A stretch of 64,000 nt of DNA from Bacillus sp. V5-8f (GCF_002863565.1 NZ_PGUW01000004.1:248001-312000), one strand, 5' to 3'; shown: positions 28,858 to 38,057, counted from the stretch's first letter. The notes: generated by a model from the letters alone, not told the origin. Made by a program: numbers and translations.

Positions 28858-28884
28858 TGTAACGTTTTGATTGAATATTTAGAC
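28858..28884 (+). promoter_or_regulatory. Sigma-X autoregulatory promoter
   Basis: TGTAAC at 28858-28863, exactly 17 bases, then AGAC at 28881-28884, close to the known sigma-X consensus TGTAAC-N17-CGAC. The sigX start is 27 bases downstream. Confidence 0.7.
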
Positions 28885-28910
28885 TAACAGTATAACGGGG
28901 GAGGTGGATT

Positions 28911-29459
28911 ATGGACTCCGTTTTTCAGGAAATCTATGAAAAATACCATCATCATGTATTTCAGTTTCTTTTTTATCTTGTGAAAAACAGGGAAACGGCT
29001 GAAGATTTAGTTCAAGAAGTCTATATTAGAGTCTTGAAATCCTATCACCGGTTTGAAGGAAAAAGCAGCGAAAAAACTTGGCTTTTTTCCATCGCAAGAA
29101 ATGTAGCGATCGACCATTTTCGAAAGCAAAAAAGCTGGAAACAGAGATTGCTTGAAAGCTTTGACTGGAATCGGCAAGATGTACGAGACACCAGTCCCTT
29201 GCCAGAGGAGATTGCATTAAAGAATGAACATATCCGCGTGATTTATAAGAGCCTTGACCACTGTACTATAGATCAAAGGTCAGTCATTATACTCCGTTAT
29301 ATCGAGTCTCTTTCGATTACAGAAACGGCCCAGGTACTTGGTTGGACAGAAAGCAAAGTAAAAACCACACAGCACCGTGCTTTGAAGGCTATTAAAAAAA
29401 TATTGGAAGAAGAAGCTGGAAAGGAGGGGCGGACGATTGAAAAAATCCCAATGGAATAA
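28911..29459 (+). CDS. sigX: ECF sigma factor SigX
   Basis: Extracytoplasmic-function sigma factor for cell-envelope modification and stress (in B. subtilis, surface charge and resistance to cationic peptides). Region 2 is seen as NRETAEDLVQEVYIRVLKSYHRFEG and region 4 as a helix-turn-helix in LSITETAQVLGWTESKVKTT. The 182 residues fit the group. It follows resE, as in B. subtilis, has its own sigma-X-like promoter, and overlaps its anti-sigma gene by 23 bases. Confidence 0.93.
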   Translation: MDSVFQEIYEKYHHHVFQFLFYLVKNRETAEDLVQEVYIRVLKSYHRFEGKSSEKTWLFSIARNVAIDHFRKQKSWKQRLLESFDWNRQDVRDTSPLPEEIALKNEHIRVIYKSLDHCTIDQRSVIILRYIESLSITETAQVLGWTESKVKTTQHRALKAIKKILEEEAGKEGRTIEKIPME

Positions 29460-30681
29460 GGAAGACATAGAAGAACTATTGAAAAAACTGCCAGAAATTA
29501 AAGACAAACGCAATCCAAATGAAATGTTTCAAAGCGTTATGCTTAAAACAGGCAAGCAGAAGAAAAGAAATTGGATTCCTATAATTGCAGCAGTTTCAGC
29601 CCTCTTCCTGCTGGCAGTACTTGCTTCCACCCAGATGACAGGTCATAATCAAACGGCAACCGAGAATGCAAAAATTGAGAAAAAGGCGGAAAGTGGCGAA
29701 TCACAGAGCGGCAAGGGAGCATCCATACATTCACAGGATCCTTCGCGAAGTGATGCATTCGAAGAAGATAAAAGAACTGGTAAAAATGAAAAAGAGGCTT
29801 CGGTGGCAGATGAACAGGAAGAAACTTCCCGGGACAATTCGGCAATAGAGGTCAAACGCAAGGGGGCAGTTTTGCTGAGCTCCTATTCAGTCATCGCTTC
29901 TAACGCAAAATCTGATTCTGTTATTACGGTAGGAGTTCCTGATAAACAGGCCAATTACGTGGTTCCTGTTACTTACATTGCGGATGAAGATGTTCCAGGC
30001 GGGAAGCAGGATCAACTATTGAAAGCCATGTCTGTTGTAGATGAAGAAAGCCTTGGTCTAGCAGAGTATTTTCCACTTAATGTGAAAATGACTCCGGAAA
30101 GTGAAGGCCGTACAGTTAACATTGATATTCCTGCCGGCAGTAAACTGTTGCTAGAGGACATGTTATTTTTTTCTGTTATGCAGGAAACATTTAAGTATCA
30201 GGACATCGAAAAGTTGACTTTTTCGTCTGAAGGAACGCCAGGTGTCGAGTTTTCTCATATGGGGCCTTTACAGGAATTAAAAATTAATCATACGGATAAC
30301 AAGGCGTATTTGTTCTATCAATTGGATGATTCAGCACCTAAATTATTGGTTCCATCCATCAATGCCTATCAGTCGATGGAGGAAGCCATGGTGGCAATGA
30401 AGAACGGAACAGGAGATCAAACAATCCTTCCTTCCATTCCAATGGGCTTCACATGGAACAGTGTGGAAAAGCGGGGTAGCAATGTGATTATTGAAGTGAA
30501 CGACGGTACAGACCTTAAGGATAATGATGAATATCTGAGGGCACTGGAGGCGATCCTTTTTACCGCAAAAAACTTTGGATATCAAAATGTAGAATTCAGA
30601 AATGCAAAACTTGAATCGATTGGTCCATATCATTTAAAAGAGCCAGTCCCTGTTCTTGTTGCACCTAACAGAATGAATTGA
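29437..30681 (+). CDS. rsiX: Membrane-bound anti-sigma-X factor RsiX
   Basis: Holds sigma-X at the membrane until an envelope signal releases it. The 414 residues have a cytoplasmic N-terminus (about 1-45), one membrane segment (IIAAVSALFLLAVLA, about 48-63), a charged low-complexity linker rich in E/K/S, and a large extracytoplasmic domain. Translation starts at TTG 29437 behind AAGGAGGGG within sigX, giving coupled expression. A terminator follows. Confidence 0.88.
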   Translation: MKKSQWNKEDIEELLKKLPEIKDKRNPNEMFQSVMLKTGKQKKRNWIPIIAAVSALFLLAVLASTQMTGHNQTATENAKIEKKAESGESQSGKGASIHSQDPSRSDAFEEDKRTGKNEKEASVADEQEETSRDNSAIEVKRKGAVLLSSYSVIASNAKSDSVITVGVPDKQANYVVPVTYIADEDVPGGKQDQLLKAMSVVDEESLGLAEYFPLNVKMTPESEGRTVNIDIPAGSKLLLEDMLFFSVMQETFKYQDIEKLTFSSEGTPGVEFSHMGPLQELKINHTDNKAYLFYQLDDSAPKLLVPSINAYQSMEEAMVAMKNGTGDQTILPSIPMGFTWNSVEKRGSNVIIEVNDGTDLKDNDEYLRALEAILFTAKNFGYQNVEFRNAKLESIGPYHLKEPVPVLVAPNRMN

Positions 30682-30690
30682 GTATTTATG

Positions 30691-30727
30691 ATCCGTCTCT
30701 AGAAATTAGGCGGATTTTTGTTTTTTT
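30691..30727 (+). terminator. Terminator of sigX-rsiX
   Basis: Arms ATCCGTCT and AGGCGGAT around CTAGAAATT, followed by TTTTTGTTTTTTT. Confidence 0.85.
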
Positions 30728-30833
30728 AAAAGTAACCCGGCTCATCAAACAATAGAAGGATGCATAATATTTTAAAGCCCATCAATAATAAAGAGCATGG
30801 GGAGTAGCAGCAGGTATGTGTTTCCAGTTGCCA

Positions 30834-30863
30834 GCATATGATTTTTAGAGACTTTGCATTATA
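30834..30863 (+). promoter_or_regulatory. Sigma-G-like promoter of the M23/LysM gene
   Basis: GCATA at 30834-30838 (gHATR), 18-base spacer, CATTATA at 30857-30863 (CATNMTA). Both elements match in full and the spacing equals that of the spoVAA promoter. The start codon is 29 bases downstream. Confidence 0.6.
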
Positions 30864-30891
30864 GCGGTAAATATGGCTGGGAGGCAATTGA

Positions 30892-31656
30892 ATGGTTGAC
30901 TATGCGAAACGTTTTTTGATTGTGGTCATTTTGGCTGTGTGTATCGGGCTTTTGTTTATGGGGGGAAAAATAGGACATGCTTCGCAGTTGGCTGGATCAC
31001 CCCCTAAGGAGAATTGGTTGTGGCCTGCCAATGGGGTGGTAACAGACAACTTTGGCACAAGGGAAGGAACTCATAAAGGAATTGATATCGCAGCGGAATT
31101 AAACACAGATATTTTAGCTTCGGATGCTGGTACTATATCGAAATCATATTATTCAAGTAGTTATGGAAATGTTATTTTCGTAAAGCACAGCACCGGTTTT
31201 GAAACAATATATGCCCACTTGAATAAACGGATGGTCAAGGAAGGTGATGAGGTAAAGCAAGGTGAGGTGATTGGGAAAATGGGCAATACAGGGAGATCCC
31301 GGGGTGTACACCTGCACTTTGAATTGCACAACAAGGAATGGACAGCGGATAAAAGAAATGCCTTGAATCCCATGGTGGCCTTAACCAAATTCGGCAATGA
31401 CTATCCTGGCGAGTTTAATAAAGAGAAGGAATCAATTGCTGTTTCAAGACAATTGGAAGAAAAAACGGCTTCATCACCTAATAGTAATGCCTTGGAGGCA
31501 CAAAGTACTTCTATACATATTGTCCAGAAGGGTGAAACCCTATATAGTATAGCAAAGGTCCATTCTACAGATGTGAATAGTCTTATGAAGGTAAATCAAT
31601 TGCAGAATGACACCATCCGTCCTGGTGCTGCTTTGATGGTTGGTAAAAATGAATAA
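30892..31656 (+). CDS. M23 peptidase with C-terminal LysM, probably spore-associated
   Basis: Predicted zinc endopeptidase cutting peptide cross-bridges of peptidoglycan. Residues 7-28 form a signal or anchor helix. The LytM-type core keeps H61 and D65 (HKGIDIA) and the H140-x-H142 pair (HLHFEL), so it should be active. A single LysM domain (about 209-250, HIVQKGETLYSIAK onward) would bind glycan chains. The domain pair resembles cell-separation and spore-cortex enzymes; SpoIIQ differs in lacking LysM and in having a degenerate site. The upstream sigma-G-like promoter suggests forespore expression. It is a lone gene between rsiX and the ribU riboswitch. Substrate and timing are inference. Confidence 0.85.
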   Translation: MVDYAKRFLIVVILAVCIGLLFMGGKIGHASQLAGSPPKENWLWPANGVVTDNFGTREGTHKGIDIAAELNTDILASDAGTISKSYYSSSYGNVIFVKHSTGFETIYAHLNKRMVKEGDEVKQGEVIGKMGNTGRSRGVHLHFELHNKEWTADKRNALNPMVALTKFGNDYPGEFNKEKESIAVSRQLEEKTASSPNSNALEAQSTSIHIVQKGETLYSIAKVHSTDVNSLMKVNQLQNDTIRPGAALMVGKNE

Positions 31657-31721
31657 TCAACCTTTTGTGTAGAGGAAGTAAGCTCTGAGAAAAAAGCATT
31701 ACTTCCCTTGATATGAAAAAA

Positions 31722-31754
31722 GCTGTATCGGCATTAAGTCGTACAGCCTTTTTA
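31722..31754 (+). terminator. Terminator after the M23/LysM gene
   Basis: Arms GCTGTA and TACAGC with extra CG/CG pairing, then CTTTTT. A weaker hairpin GAAGTAA/TTACTTC precedes it (31675-31705). Confidence 0.7.
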
Positions 31755-31973
31755 CTTTTACAGAGACACTCTATACATGAACGAATGGATTCCTTCTTTC
31801 ATGCACTGGGAACCAATTGAACCCATTTGCTTAATCAAATGATAGAACGGCTGGACCTTCTCAAACTGTCTTTTGAAATAGCACAAAGGCATAGAAAAAT
31901 TAACTTTTAAGTTGCTACACAAACTATGAAAAATCGTATATACTGAGAAAAGAGTTAAATAATTTAATAGTCT

Positions 31974-32101
31974 ATCTTCGGGGCGGGGTGTAATTCCCCA
32001 CCGGCGGTGATGAAGCAAGTCCCTTCTAAGCCCGCGAGCCTTCTTGAGGCAGGATTTGGTGAAATTCCAAAGCCGACAGTATAGTCTGGATGGGAGAAGA
32101 T
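31974..32101 (+). promoter_or_regulatory. FMN riboswitch (RFN element)
   Basis: The conserved blocks occur in order: ATCTTCGGGGCGGGGTG, CCCCACCGGCGGTGAT, AAGTCC, AGCCCGCGAGCC, a variable stem, GGTGAAATTCC, AAGCCGACAGT, AGTCTGGATGGGAGAAGAT. The outer stem ATCTTC/GAAGAT closes. When FMN is bound the following terminator should form and shut off ribU. Confidence 0.97.
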
Positions 32102-32164
32102 GGAGGTTTCTAGAAGACGTTCACAAAACGTGCGTTTGAACGTTTATTTGATGCCGCCAAGTAT

Positions 32165-32195
32165 CCCAATAATTCTAAGAATTATTGGGTTTTTT
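32165..32195 (+). terminator. Riboswitch-controlled terminator upstream of ribU
   Basis: Perfect 12-bp palindromic arms CCCAATAATTCT/AGAATTATTGGG, then six T. It lies 64 bases after the FMN aptamer and about 82 before ribU, the normal place for the expression platform. Confidence 0.9.
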
Positions 32196-32276
32196 GCTGG
32201 ACGGCAGGATATCAAATTTCAGGAGCCTTTCCTCTTTTTCGTGGGGTAGACAACACAAAAAGAAGGAGAGAATCAT

Positions 32277-32858
32277 ATGAATCACTCAAAAGTAAGAAAA
32301 CTTGTGTCATTGGCTATGCTTGGCAGCATATCATATGCTTTGATGCTGTTAAATTTCCCTTTTCCCGGGTTACCGACCTTCCTCCTGATCGATTTTAGTG
32401 ACATACCTGCGTTGATTGCTGCATTAATCTTCGGGCCTGTGGCTGGAATTATTGTAGAATTCATCAAGAATTTACTTGATTGGGTAATGACCGGAAGCCT
32501 GACTGGGATACCCGTTGGCCACATTGCCAATTTGTTAGCCGGTGTTCTTTTCATCCTTCCGACGTACCTTGTCTATAAAAAATTAAGCTCAAAAAGAGGG
32601 ATGACCTTCGGGCTTATTTCAGGAACGCTAACTATGGCATCCCTAATGAGCGTGTTGAATTATTATGTATTCCTGCCTGCTTATACCATTTTCATGGGGT
32701 GGGAATCGATGTCCTCTCAAGAAGCGAGACAGTTTATTACTACTGCCATCCTACCTTTTAATATTCTTAAAGGTATCCTGATTACCGTGGTATTCATGCT
32801 TCTATTTTCAAAGCTGCAACCATGGCTTAATAAACAAACTTTTTATAAAAATGCTTAA
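32277..32858 (+). CDS. ribU: Riboflavin ECF transporter S component RibU
   Basis: Substrate-binding membrane subunit for riboflavin uptake; it works with the shared EcfA-EcfA'-EcfT energising module, which is not in this window. The 193 residues have about five to six hydrophobic helices and the family stretch LIDFSDIPALIAALIFGPVAGI. The ATG follows GAAGGAGAG. The FMN riboswitch upstream independently supports the substrate. No riboflavin biosynthesis genes occur in the window apart from the orphan ribT. Confidence 0.94.
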   Translation: MNHSKVRKLVSLAMLGSISYALMLLNFPFPGLPTFLLIDFSDIPALIAALIFGPVAGIIVEFIKNLLDWVMTGSLTGIPVGHIANLLAGVLFILPTYLVYKKLSSKRGMTFGLISGTLTMASLMSVLNYYVFLPAYTIFMGWESMSSQEARQFITTAILPFNILKGILITVVFMLLFSKLQPWLNKQTFYKNA

Positions 32859-32910
32859 TGAGTAAGACATGACGAACATAGAGGGAAATTTTAAATTCTC
32901 TCTCTTTTAC

Positions 32911-32958
32911 AAAGGCCAGCTTATGTACTCTGTAGGAGAGAGTATCAAGCTGGCCTTT
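32911..32958. terminator. Two-tier hairpin terminator between ribU and fer
   Basis: Outer arms AAAGGCCAGCTT and AAGCTGGCCTTT (12 perfect pairs) enclose a second stem TACTCT/AGAGTA around GTAGGAG. The 3' side is A/T-rich but lacks a pure T-run. A weaker hairpin AGAGGGAA/TTCTCTCT followed by TTTT lies just before it (about 32880-32907). Confidence 0.7.
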
Positions 32959-32970
32959 AATAAATTTAAT

Positions 32971-33002
32971 AAATAAAAAACCATCTCTTCTAAGAGATGG
33001 TT
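32971..33002 (-). terminator. Terminator of fer
   Basis: On the minus strand, arms AACCATCTCTT and AAGAGATGGTT around AG(A) are followed by a T-rich tail (the A-run at 32971-32980). It starts seven bases past the fer stop. Confidence 0.88.
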
Positions 33003-33008
33003 AAAGGC

Positions 33009-33260
<252 letters not shown>

Positions 33261-33542
33261 TTAACCCCTCCCAAAACAACAAATATTTTTCCTATAACAG
33301 AAACATGAAAATTCCAATTCACATACCTATTGTAAAACTGATACATAAACTTTTCAATAGAAATCTAGTTATAGTCCGTCTTATCAAAAGGGTTTACCGT
33401 ATGGTCAATATAATAGCCCATCCTAAAAAATGTGAGAAAATTTCAGAATGTAATGACTGAATTGATCCATCTGTTTGTTATATTCTGTTACAATAGGAAT
33501 GATGCATACTTTCGTATATTTTATTTCAAGGTAGTGATTGTT

Positions 33543-34619
33543 GTGTTAAAATCGACCTTTTTAGAATCAATTTTGCTAAGGTGCTTGAACCAATTTAATG
33601 GTGAAAGGAGCATCTTTGCGATATACCATTTATTAAAAGGGAAGAAATCATCCCAAACTATACAGGATTCACATCTTTTTGGCTTAAGAACGCTTTTTGC
33701 GGCCTACCCTATGATCGACAGGGGATATCTTCATTCCACATTGGGGGTTTTTTGTAAGAACGGTTGGGCCCTTCCGTTGGAAAGAAATCATCACTACCGA
33801 CTGACAGATAAGGGGAAAGGCGTATTAGATTCATACATGAAAAACCAGCCTTTTCCTTCCTCCCTTGACGGCTGGAAATTTCATGACCTTCAATCCATCT
33901 TCTGGGGAAGGCTTTCGCTTCTTGTTCAGTCACTTTCTCATATTATCCACGAACAAAATCGATTCTATCCCATACAAAGAGAAGCTGGCATACAAGGTTG
34001 GGTCAAACAATTTTTGAATCAGTGTCCCTTCAGCAGGGACGACATAGGACATTCTTTATATGAAGAGCTGGCCAATCTTCTTGAAAGAAGAACGGAAATG
34101 GAACGATATATTTTTGTGATGCGTTTGTCGGGTGCACACAGAATAGGAAGCACCTACAGCCAAATATCAGAATCAATAAAGTCGGATGAAGTCTATGTTC
34201 GATTCGTTTTTCTGGGGACAGTGCATTTTATTCTTAATGAAATCAGAAACAAGCAAGAATTATTCCCGATTCTTTTTTCCGTAATTAAAGAATTTCCAGA
34301 AAGCTCAGACAAGCCTCTTACAGAATCGACAAAGCTGACCTTAAGAATGCTGGAGGAAGGAATGGGTCTGGATGAAATTGCCGTCTTAAGAGGTTTAAAG
34401 GCAGCCACAATTGAAGACCATATTGTGGAAATAGCGCTTGCCATGCCAGGCTTTTCAATCTCGCCATTTGTTTCCGCTGAAGATGTACAAAAAATACGTG
34501 AAGCTGTACATAAAGTTAACACAAAACAGCTTAAGGTAATCAAAAGTGAATTAGGAGACTTTCCTGTCTCTTTCTTTCAGATACGTCTTGTTTTGACAAG
34601 GGGAGGTGTTTTGTCTTGA
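33543..34619 (+). CDS. ypbB: Helix-turn-helix protein YpbB
   Basis: Conserved partner gene of recQ in Bacillaceae; molecular role unknown. The 358 residues from GTG 33543 (behind AAGG at 33528-33531) open LKSTFLESILLRCLNQFNGERS. The C-terminal third carries a helix-turn-helix-like helicase-associated segment (GMGLDEIAVLRGLKAATIEDHIVE). The frame extends upstream to 33432 but without a ribosome site. The stop overlaps the recQ start, so YpbB probably assists the helicase; that is inference from context. Confidence 0.82.
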   Translation: MLKSTFLESILLRCLNQFNGERSIFAIYHLLKGKKSSQTIQDSHLFGLRTLFAAYPMIDRGYLHSTLGVFCKNGWALPLERNHHYRLTDKGKGVLDSYMKNQPFPSSLDGWKFHDLQSIFWGRLSLLVQSLSHIIHEQNRFYPIQREAGIQGWVKQFLNQCPFSRDDIGHSLYEELANLLERRTEMERYIFVMRLSGAHRIGSTYSQISESIKSDEVYVRFVFLGTVHFILNEIRNKQELFPILFSVIKEFPESSDKPLTESTKLTLRMLEEGMGLDEIAVLRGLKAATIEDHIVEIALAMPGFSISPFVSAEDVQKIREAVHKVNTKQLKVIKSELGDFPVSFFQIRLVLTRGGVLS

Positions 34620-36136
34620 TGCTGGAGGAATCTTTAAATCAATATTTCGGATTTCAAACTTTTCGCCCTGGCCAAAAAGAAATCATCACTTCGCTGTTGG
34701 AAGGACATGATACTCTAGGTATGCTGCCGACTGGGTCGGGAAAGTCTCTGTGTTATCAACTGACCGCTTACCTGTTGAAAAAGCCTGTCGTGATCGTTTC
34801 CCCGCTTCTTTCACTGATGCAGGATCAGGCTGAACAACTCAGGTTTATGGGGGAAAAGAGCGTGCTGACATTGAATTCTTTTCTTGACCCGAGTCAAAAA
34901 AGGGAAAGCCTGAAACACATTAATCGGTATCGATTTATTTTTTTATCTCCTGAAATGCTTGCAGGAGAAAGTGTTTTACGGGCTCTAAAGAATGTAAATA
35001 TTGGGTTATTTGTCGTTGATGAAGCGCACTGCATCTCCCAATGGGGATATGATTTTAGGCCTGACTATTTAAATCTCGGACATGTCCGAAATCAGCTTTC
35101 CAATCCTTTAACACTTGCTTTAACTGCTACAGCCACAAGGGAAGTAAGGGAAGATATCGCCAAACAGCTCTGCTTGGAAAATGTGCGGCAGCTCATTTCA
35201 TCTGTTGACCGTGCGAATATAGCTTTATCGGTGGAAATGGTGCAAAAGCACGAAGATAAACTGCAAAGACTTTTAGCGCTTGCCAGGGAAACGGATGGAC
35301 CCGGAATCGTGTATTTTTCCAGCAAAAAAGCGGCCGAATATACAGCCTCATATTTAAAGGAAAATGGTATTGAAAACGTCTCTTTTTATCATGGAGGAAT
35401 GGAGCAGGAACAAAGGATACTCATACAGAGACAATTTTTGAACGGGCAATTGAGGATAATCTGCTCGACAAGTGCCTTTGGAATGGGAATTAATAAGGAG
35501 AATGTCCGGTTCGTTGTCCATTTCCACCTTCCACCCGGAATGGAAGCGTACGTGCAGGAAATCGGAAGGGCCGGCAGGGATGGCAAGCAAAGCGTAGCCA
35601 TCATTTTATACAGTGAAGGTGATGAGGGGCTTCCCCTTCATCTTTTCGAGCAGGAACTACCGACAGAAGCACAATTGGAGGGGATTTTTTCTTATTTGGA
35701 TATTGAAAGGGGTTTTTTGGGGAAAATCTCGTCAGCCATCGAGGAAACGATCATGAGGCAATTTTCTCTAAATGAATCGCAGTGGCGGTTTATCCAGCAC
35801 TTCATTCGGCTAAATATAGAAAAATACGGCGGGGCTAAATTAAAGGATGTAATAAAGCGTTACGTGGCGATACGGAGAGAACATAAGACAGAGAAATTGC
35901 GTTTGTTTTTCAGGTGGCTTAGGTCGAAGGGTTGCCTGCGCGAAGGGCTTGTACGCTATTTCGAAGAGGCATCAGTACCTTTAAATACGAATTGCTGCTC
36001 AAACTGCGGACTGGATTCAAAGGTATTAGAAAACCAAGTCATACAAGAAGCTGGGAATATCGAAAATCCTTATAAAGGCTGGAAGCAGGAATTAGGGAAA
36101 ATATTACTGAAAGCAGAAGGCAAATATGAAAAATAA
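34619..36136 (+). CDS. recQ: ATP-dependent DNA helicase RecQ (RecS-type)
   Basis: 3'-5' DNA helicase for replication-fork repair and recombination. The N-terminal RecA-like domain has FRPGQKEII, Walker A TGSGKS near residue 40, and DEAH in VVDEAHCISQWGYDFRPDY. The second domain ends in the arginine-finger region EIGRAGRDGK. A zinc-binding cysteine cluster lies near the end (NCCSNCG). There is no HRDC domain, so at 505 residues it is the short RecS form. ATG 34619 or the TTG at 34616 could start it, both behind GGGGAGGTG. It overlaps ypbD by 11 bases. Confidence 0.93.
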   Translation: MLEESLNQYFGFQTFRPGQKEIITSLLEGHDTLGMLPTGSGKSLCYQLTAYLLKKPVVIVSPLLSLMQDQAEQLRFMGEKSVLTLNSFLDPSQKRESLKHINRYRFIFLSPEMLAGESVLRALKNVNIGLFVVDEAHCISQWGYDFRPDYLNLGHVRNQLSNPLTLALTATATREVREDIAKQLCLENVRQLISSVDRANIALSVEMVQKHEDKLQRLLALARETDGPGIVYFSSKKAAEYTASYLKENGIENVSFYHGGMEQEQRILIQRQFLNGQLRIICSTSAFGMGINKENVRFVVHFHLPPGMEAYVQEIGRAGRDGKQSVAIILYSEGDEGLPLHLFEQELPTEAQLEGIFSYLDIERGFLGKISSAIEETIMRQFSLNESQWRFIQHFIRLNIEKYGGAKLKDVIKRYVAIRREHKTEKLRLFFRWLRSKGCLREGLVRYFEEASVPLNTNCCSNCGLDSKVLENQVIQEAGNIENPYKGWKQELGKILLKAEGKYEK

Positions 36137-36707
36137 GCAAGCCGAAATCATCAAGCAGCTAACAGACAGAGAGCTGCATATAAACTTATTTCTTACCCAA
36201 ATCATTCTTTTGACAGTGTCGGCTGTTCTGGGAATCTTTTTATTCGAGGACCGATCTGCCTTTTTTAAGTTACTCCGTATCAAAGATTGGAACATCTTGT
36301 TAATAGGCGGTTCTGCGGCAATTATCGTCATTTTATTTGATCTTTTGGCGATGAAGCTTTTGCCCGAAAGCTACCAGGATGATGGGGGCGTAAACGAGAG
36401 GATTTTTAAAAGCCTTTCTTATCCAATGATTTTTGTAGTGGCTTTGTCGGTTGCGCTTAGTGAAGAGATATTGTTCCGAGGAGTGATTCAAACACATCTC
36501 GGGCTGTTTTGGGCAAGTTTCATCTTCGCTCTGGTTCATTATCGCTATCTGTTTAATTGGTTTTTGTTCCTGAATATCGTTGTGCTTAGCTTTTTTATTG
36601 GGGTGATTTTCGAAGCCACAGAAAACTTGCTTGTTACAATTTTCTCTCATTTTTTGATTGATTTTATACTTGGAATCATTGTAAAAACAAGGGATAATGG
36701 CAATTGA
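36126..36707 (+). CDS. ypbD: CPBP-family intramembrane protease (YpbD-like)
   Basis: Predicted membrane-embedded metalloprotease of the Rce1/abortive-infection-associated family. The 193 residues contain several membrane helices and the catalytic motifs EEILFR (EExxxR), FALVHY (FxxxH) and SHFLIDF (HxxxD). Substrate is unknown. It overlaps recQ by 11 bases and is followed by ypbE, keeping the B. subtilis order. The family name does not imply phage defence here. Confidence 0.85.
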   Translation: MKNKQAEIIKQLTDRELHINLFLTQIILLTVSAVLGIFLFEDRSAFFKLLRIKDWNILLIGGSAAIIVILFDLLAMKLLPESYQDDGGVNERIFKSLSYPMIFVVALSVALSEEILFRGVIQTHLGLFWASFIFALVHYRYLFNWFLFLNIVVLSFFIGVIFEATENLLVTIFSHFLIDFILGIIVKTRDNGN

Positions 36708-36739
36708 GGATTATAATGACAGAAAGAGGTTAAGAGAGC

Positions 36740-37264
36740 ATGGAACCGGATTTTAACAAACCTCGCCAAGGCATGGTACCAGGGATAAATATAGAACAGG
36801 GGGCAGAAAGAAAATCTTTACCATCAAGAAGTGAATTGCAGCGAAGAAAAAAGAAAAAGAAGAAGCGTAAAATTAAATTTCCTATGCTTAAGCTTCTTGC
36901 CTTGTTCTTTGTTTTGATGCCAATTTCCTTTTACATGATTTATATGTACTATGGACAAGGTTCCACAAAAAGAGTACAGGAAGAAGCCCCTTTTGAAACG
37001 ATTGAATGGAAGGGGGAGGCTGAAGAAGCCGGCCTTAATACTTCTACTGAAGATTCATTAGGTGATGCTGACAGCAGTTATCAGGAAGAGGAAAATGGCT
37101 ACAAAGTTATTCGCCATACTGTCCAGGAACATGAAACTCTCGCCGGGATTTCGGAAGAATATTATAGCTCTGAAGAAGGCATTTCATTGATTAAGAAATG
37201 GAATGGTCTCGAAGGGTCTGAAGTCAAGCCTGGCCAAACTTTAAAAATACCAATAAAACAGTAA
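36740..37264 (+). CDS. ypbE: LysM-domain membrane protein (YpbE-like)
   Basis: Wall-facing protein of unknown role. The 174 residues have a lysine/arginine-rich cytoplasmic head (about 30-50), one membrane helix (about 51-71, LLALFFVLMPISFYMIYMYY), a negatively charged linker, and a C-terminal LysM domain (from VIRHTVQEHETLAGISEEYY) that should bind peptidoglycan. A terminator follows, so ypbF has its own start. Confidence 0.85.
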   Translation: MEPDFNKPRQGMVPGINIEQGAERKSLPSRSELQRRKKKKKKRKIKFPMLKLLALFFVLMPISFYMIYMYYGQGSTKRVQEEAPFETIEWKGEAEEAGLNTSTEDSLGDADSSYQEEENGYKVIRHTVQEHETLAGISEEYYSSEEGISLIKKWNGLEGSEVKPGQTLKIPIKQ

Positions 37265-37271
37265 TGGCAAT

Positions 37272-37316
37272 GCCTTTCGGCGCAATGGAATACCAGCGCG
37301 CGGGAAGGCTTTTTTT
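37272..37316 (+). terminator. Terminator after ypbE
   Basis: Arms GCCTTTC and GGAAGGC with an internal GCGC/GCGC pairing, then seven T. Confidence 0.8.
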
Positions 37317-37407
37317 GTTTACGGCCAGGTTTATGAGATTGATGGCATAAAAAAGAAAAAGGCAAATATATTTATTTTGAATGAACGTAGCAGGAGGAGG
37401 AACGGAT

Positions 37408-37866
37408 TTGGAACCTTCTATGATTTTATTGGACGAACATACAGATCAGGCAACAAAGCAAATGCTGCACAATGTGATTGTAAGGAAAAGGAAATTTGAT
37501 AAAGCAAAAAGGACTCACGAGCTGAGCATCTGGGCCTCCATGGGAATGGCGGCAATCATGCTGCTTTATTTGTATTTTTATATTGCCCGTCCTTATTCAT
37601 ATTCCTTTTTTGACATGTTCAGTGCGTTTGTCGATGATTTTAATCATTTCTTTTTTCTTGTGGCAACGATTGGCTTATATGGCCTTATGATTCTTTTTAA
37701 GCAAAAGCGTGACAAAGCAGAGAATGAATATCATGCTTTGCGCTGTGAAATCATCGATAAAAGCAAGGACCTTTGGAAGCAGGAGGCACAATGGAAAAAC
37801 CGCCATAAAGTTTTTGAAATGATGAAGAACAACTATGACATCAACTTGTATCATGAAAATAAATAA
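37408..37866 (+). CDS. ypbF: DUF2663 membrane protein (YpbF-like)
   Basis: Uncharacterised 152-residue protein with two membrane helices (about 50-70 and 85-105) and a charged helical C-terminal tail (DKAENEYHALRCEII onward). The TTG at 37408 sits seven bases after AGGAGGAGG; the upstream ATG at 37381 has no such site. It is the last gene of the fer-ypb block before the inserted thiamine genes. Confidence 0.78.
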   Translation: MEPSMILLDEHTDQATKQMLHNVIVRKRKFDKAKRTHELSIWASMGMAAIMLLYLYFYIARPYSYSFFDMFSAFVDDFNHFFFLVATIGLYGLMILFKQKRDKAENEYHALRCEIIDKSKDLWKQEAQWKNRHKVFEMMKNNYDINLYHENK

Positions 37867-38057
37867 CGGTCTTGTGATTTTTTACTGCCTCTTACCTATC
37901 TCTGGTAGTCAAATGGTAAATAAACGAAGTTGGAATCGCTGATAAAGCATACCAGGGTAAATAATATTGAAATACTGTTTCATCCATTCTTCCGTAGAAT
38001 CAAAGATAAAAACTCCAATGTCCTAATCCTATCGTCGGTTCGTTCAAGAACATCTTG

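Noticed and set aside
31758..32018. 86-codon minus-strand frame overlapping the FMN riboswitch
   Set aside because: It runs into a conserved RNA element and lacks a start signal.
36126..36707. Abortive-infection defence gene
   Set aside because: CPBP proteases are sometimes labelled abi, but this one sits in conserved ypbBCDEF order with no defence partners.
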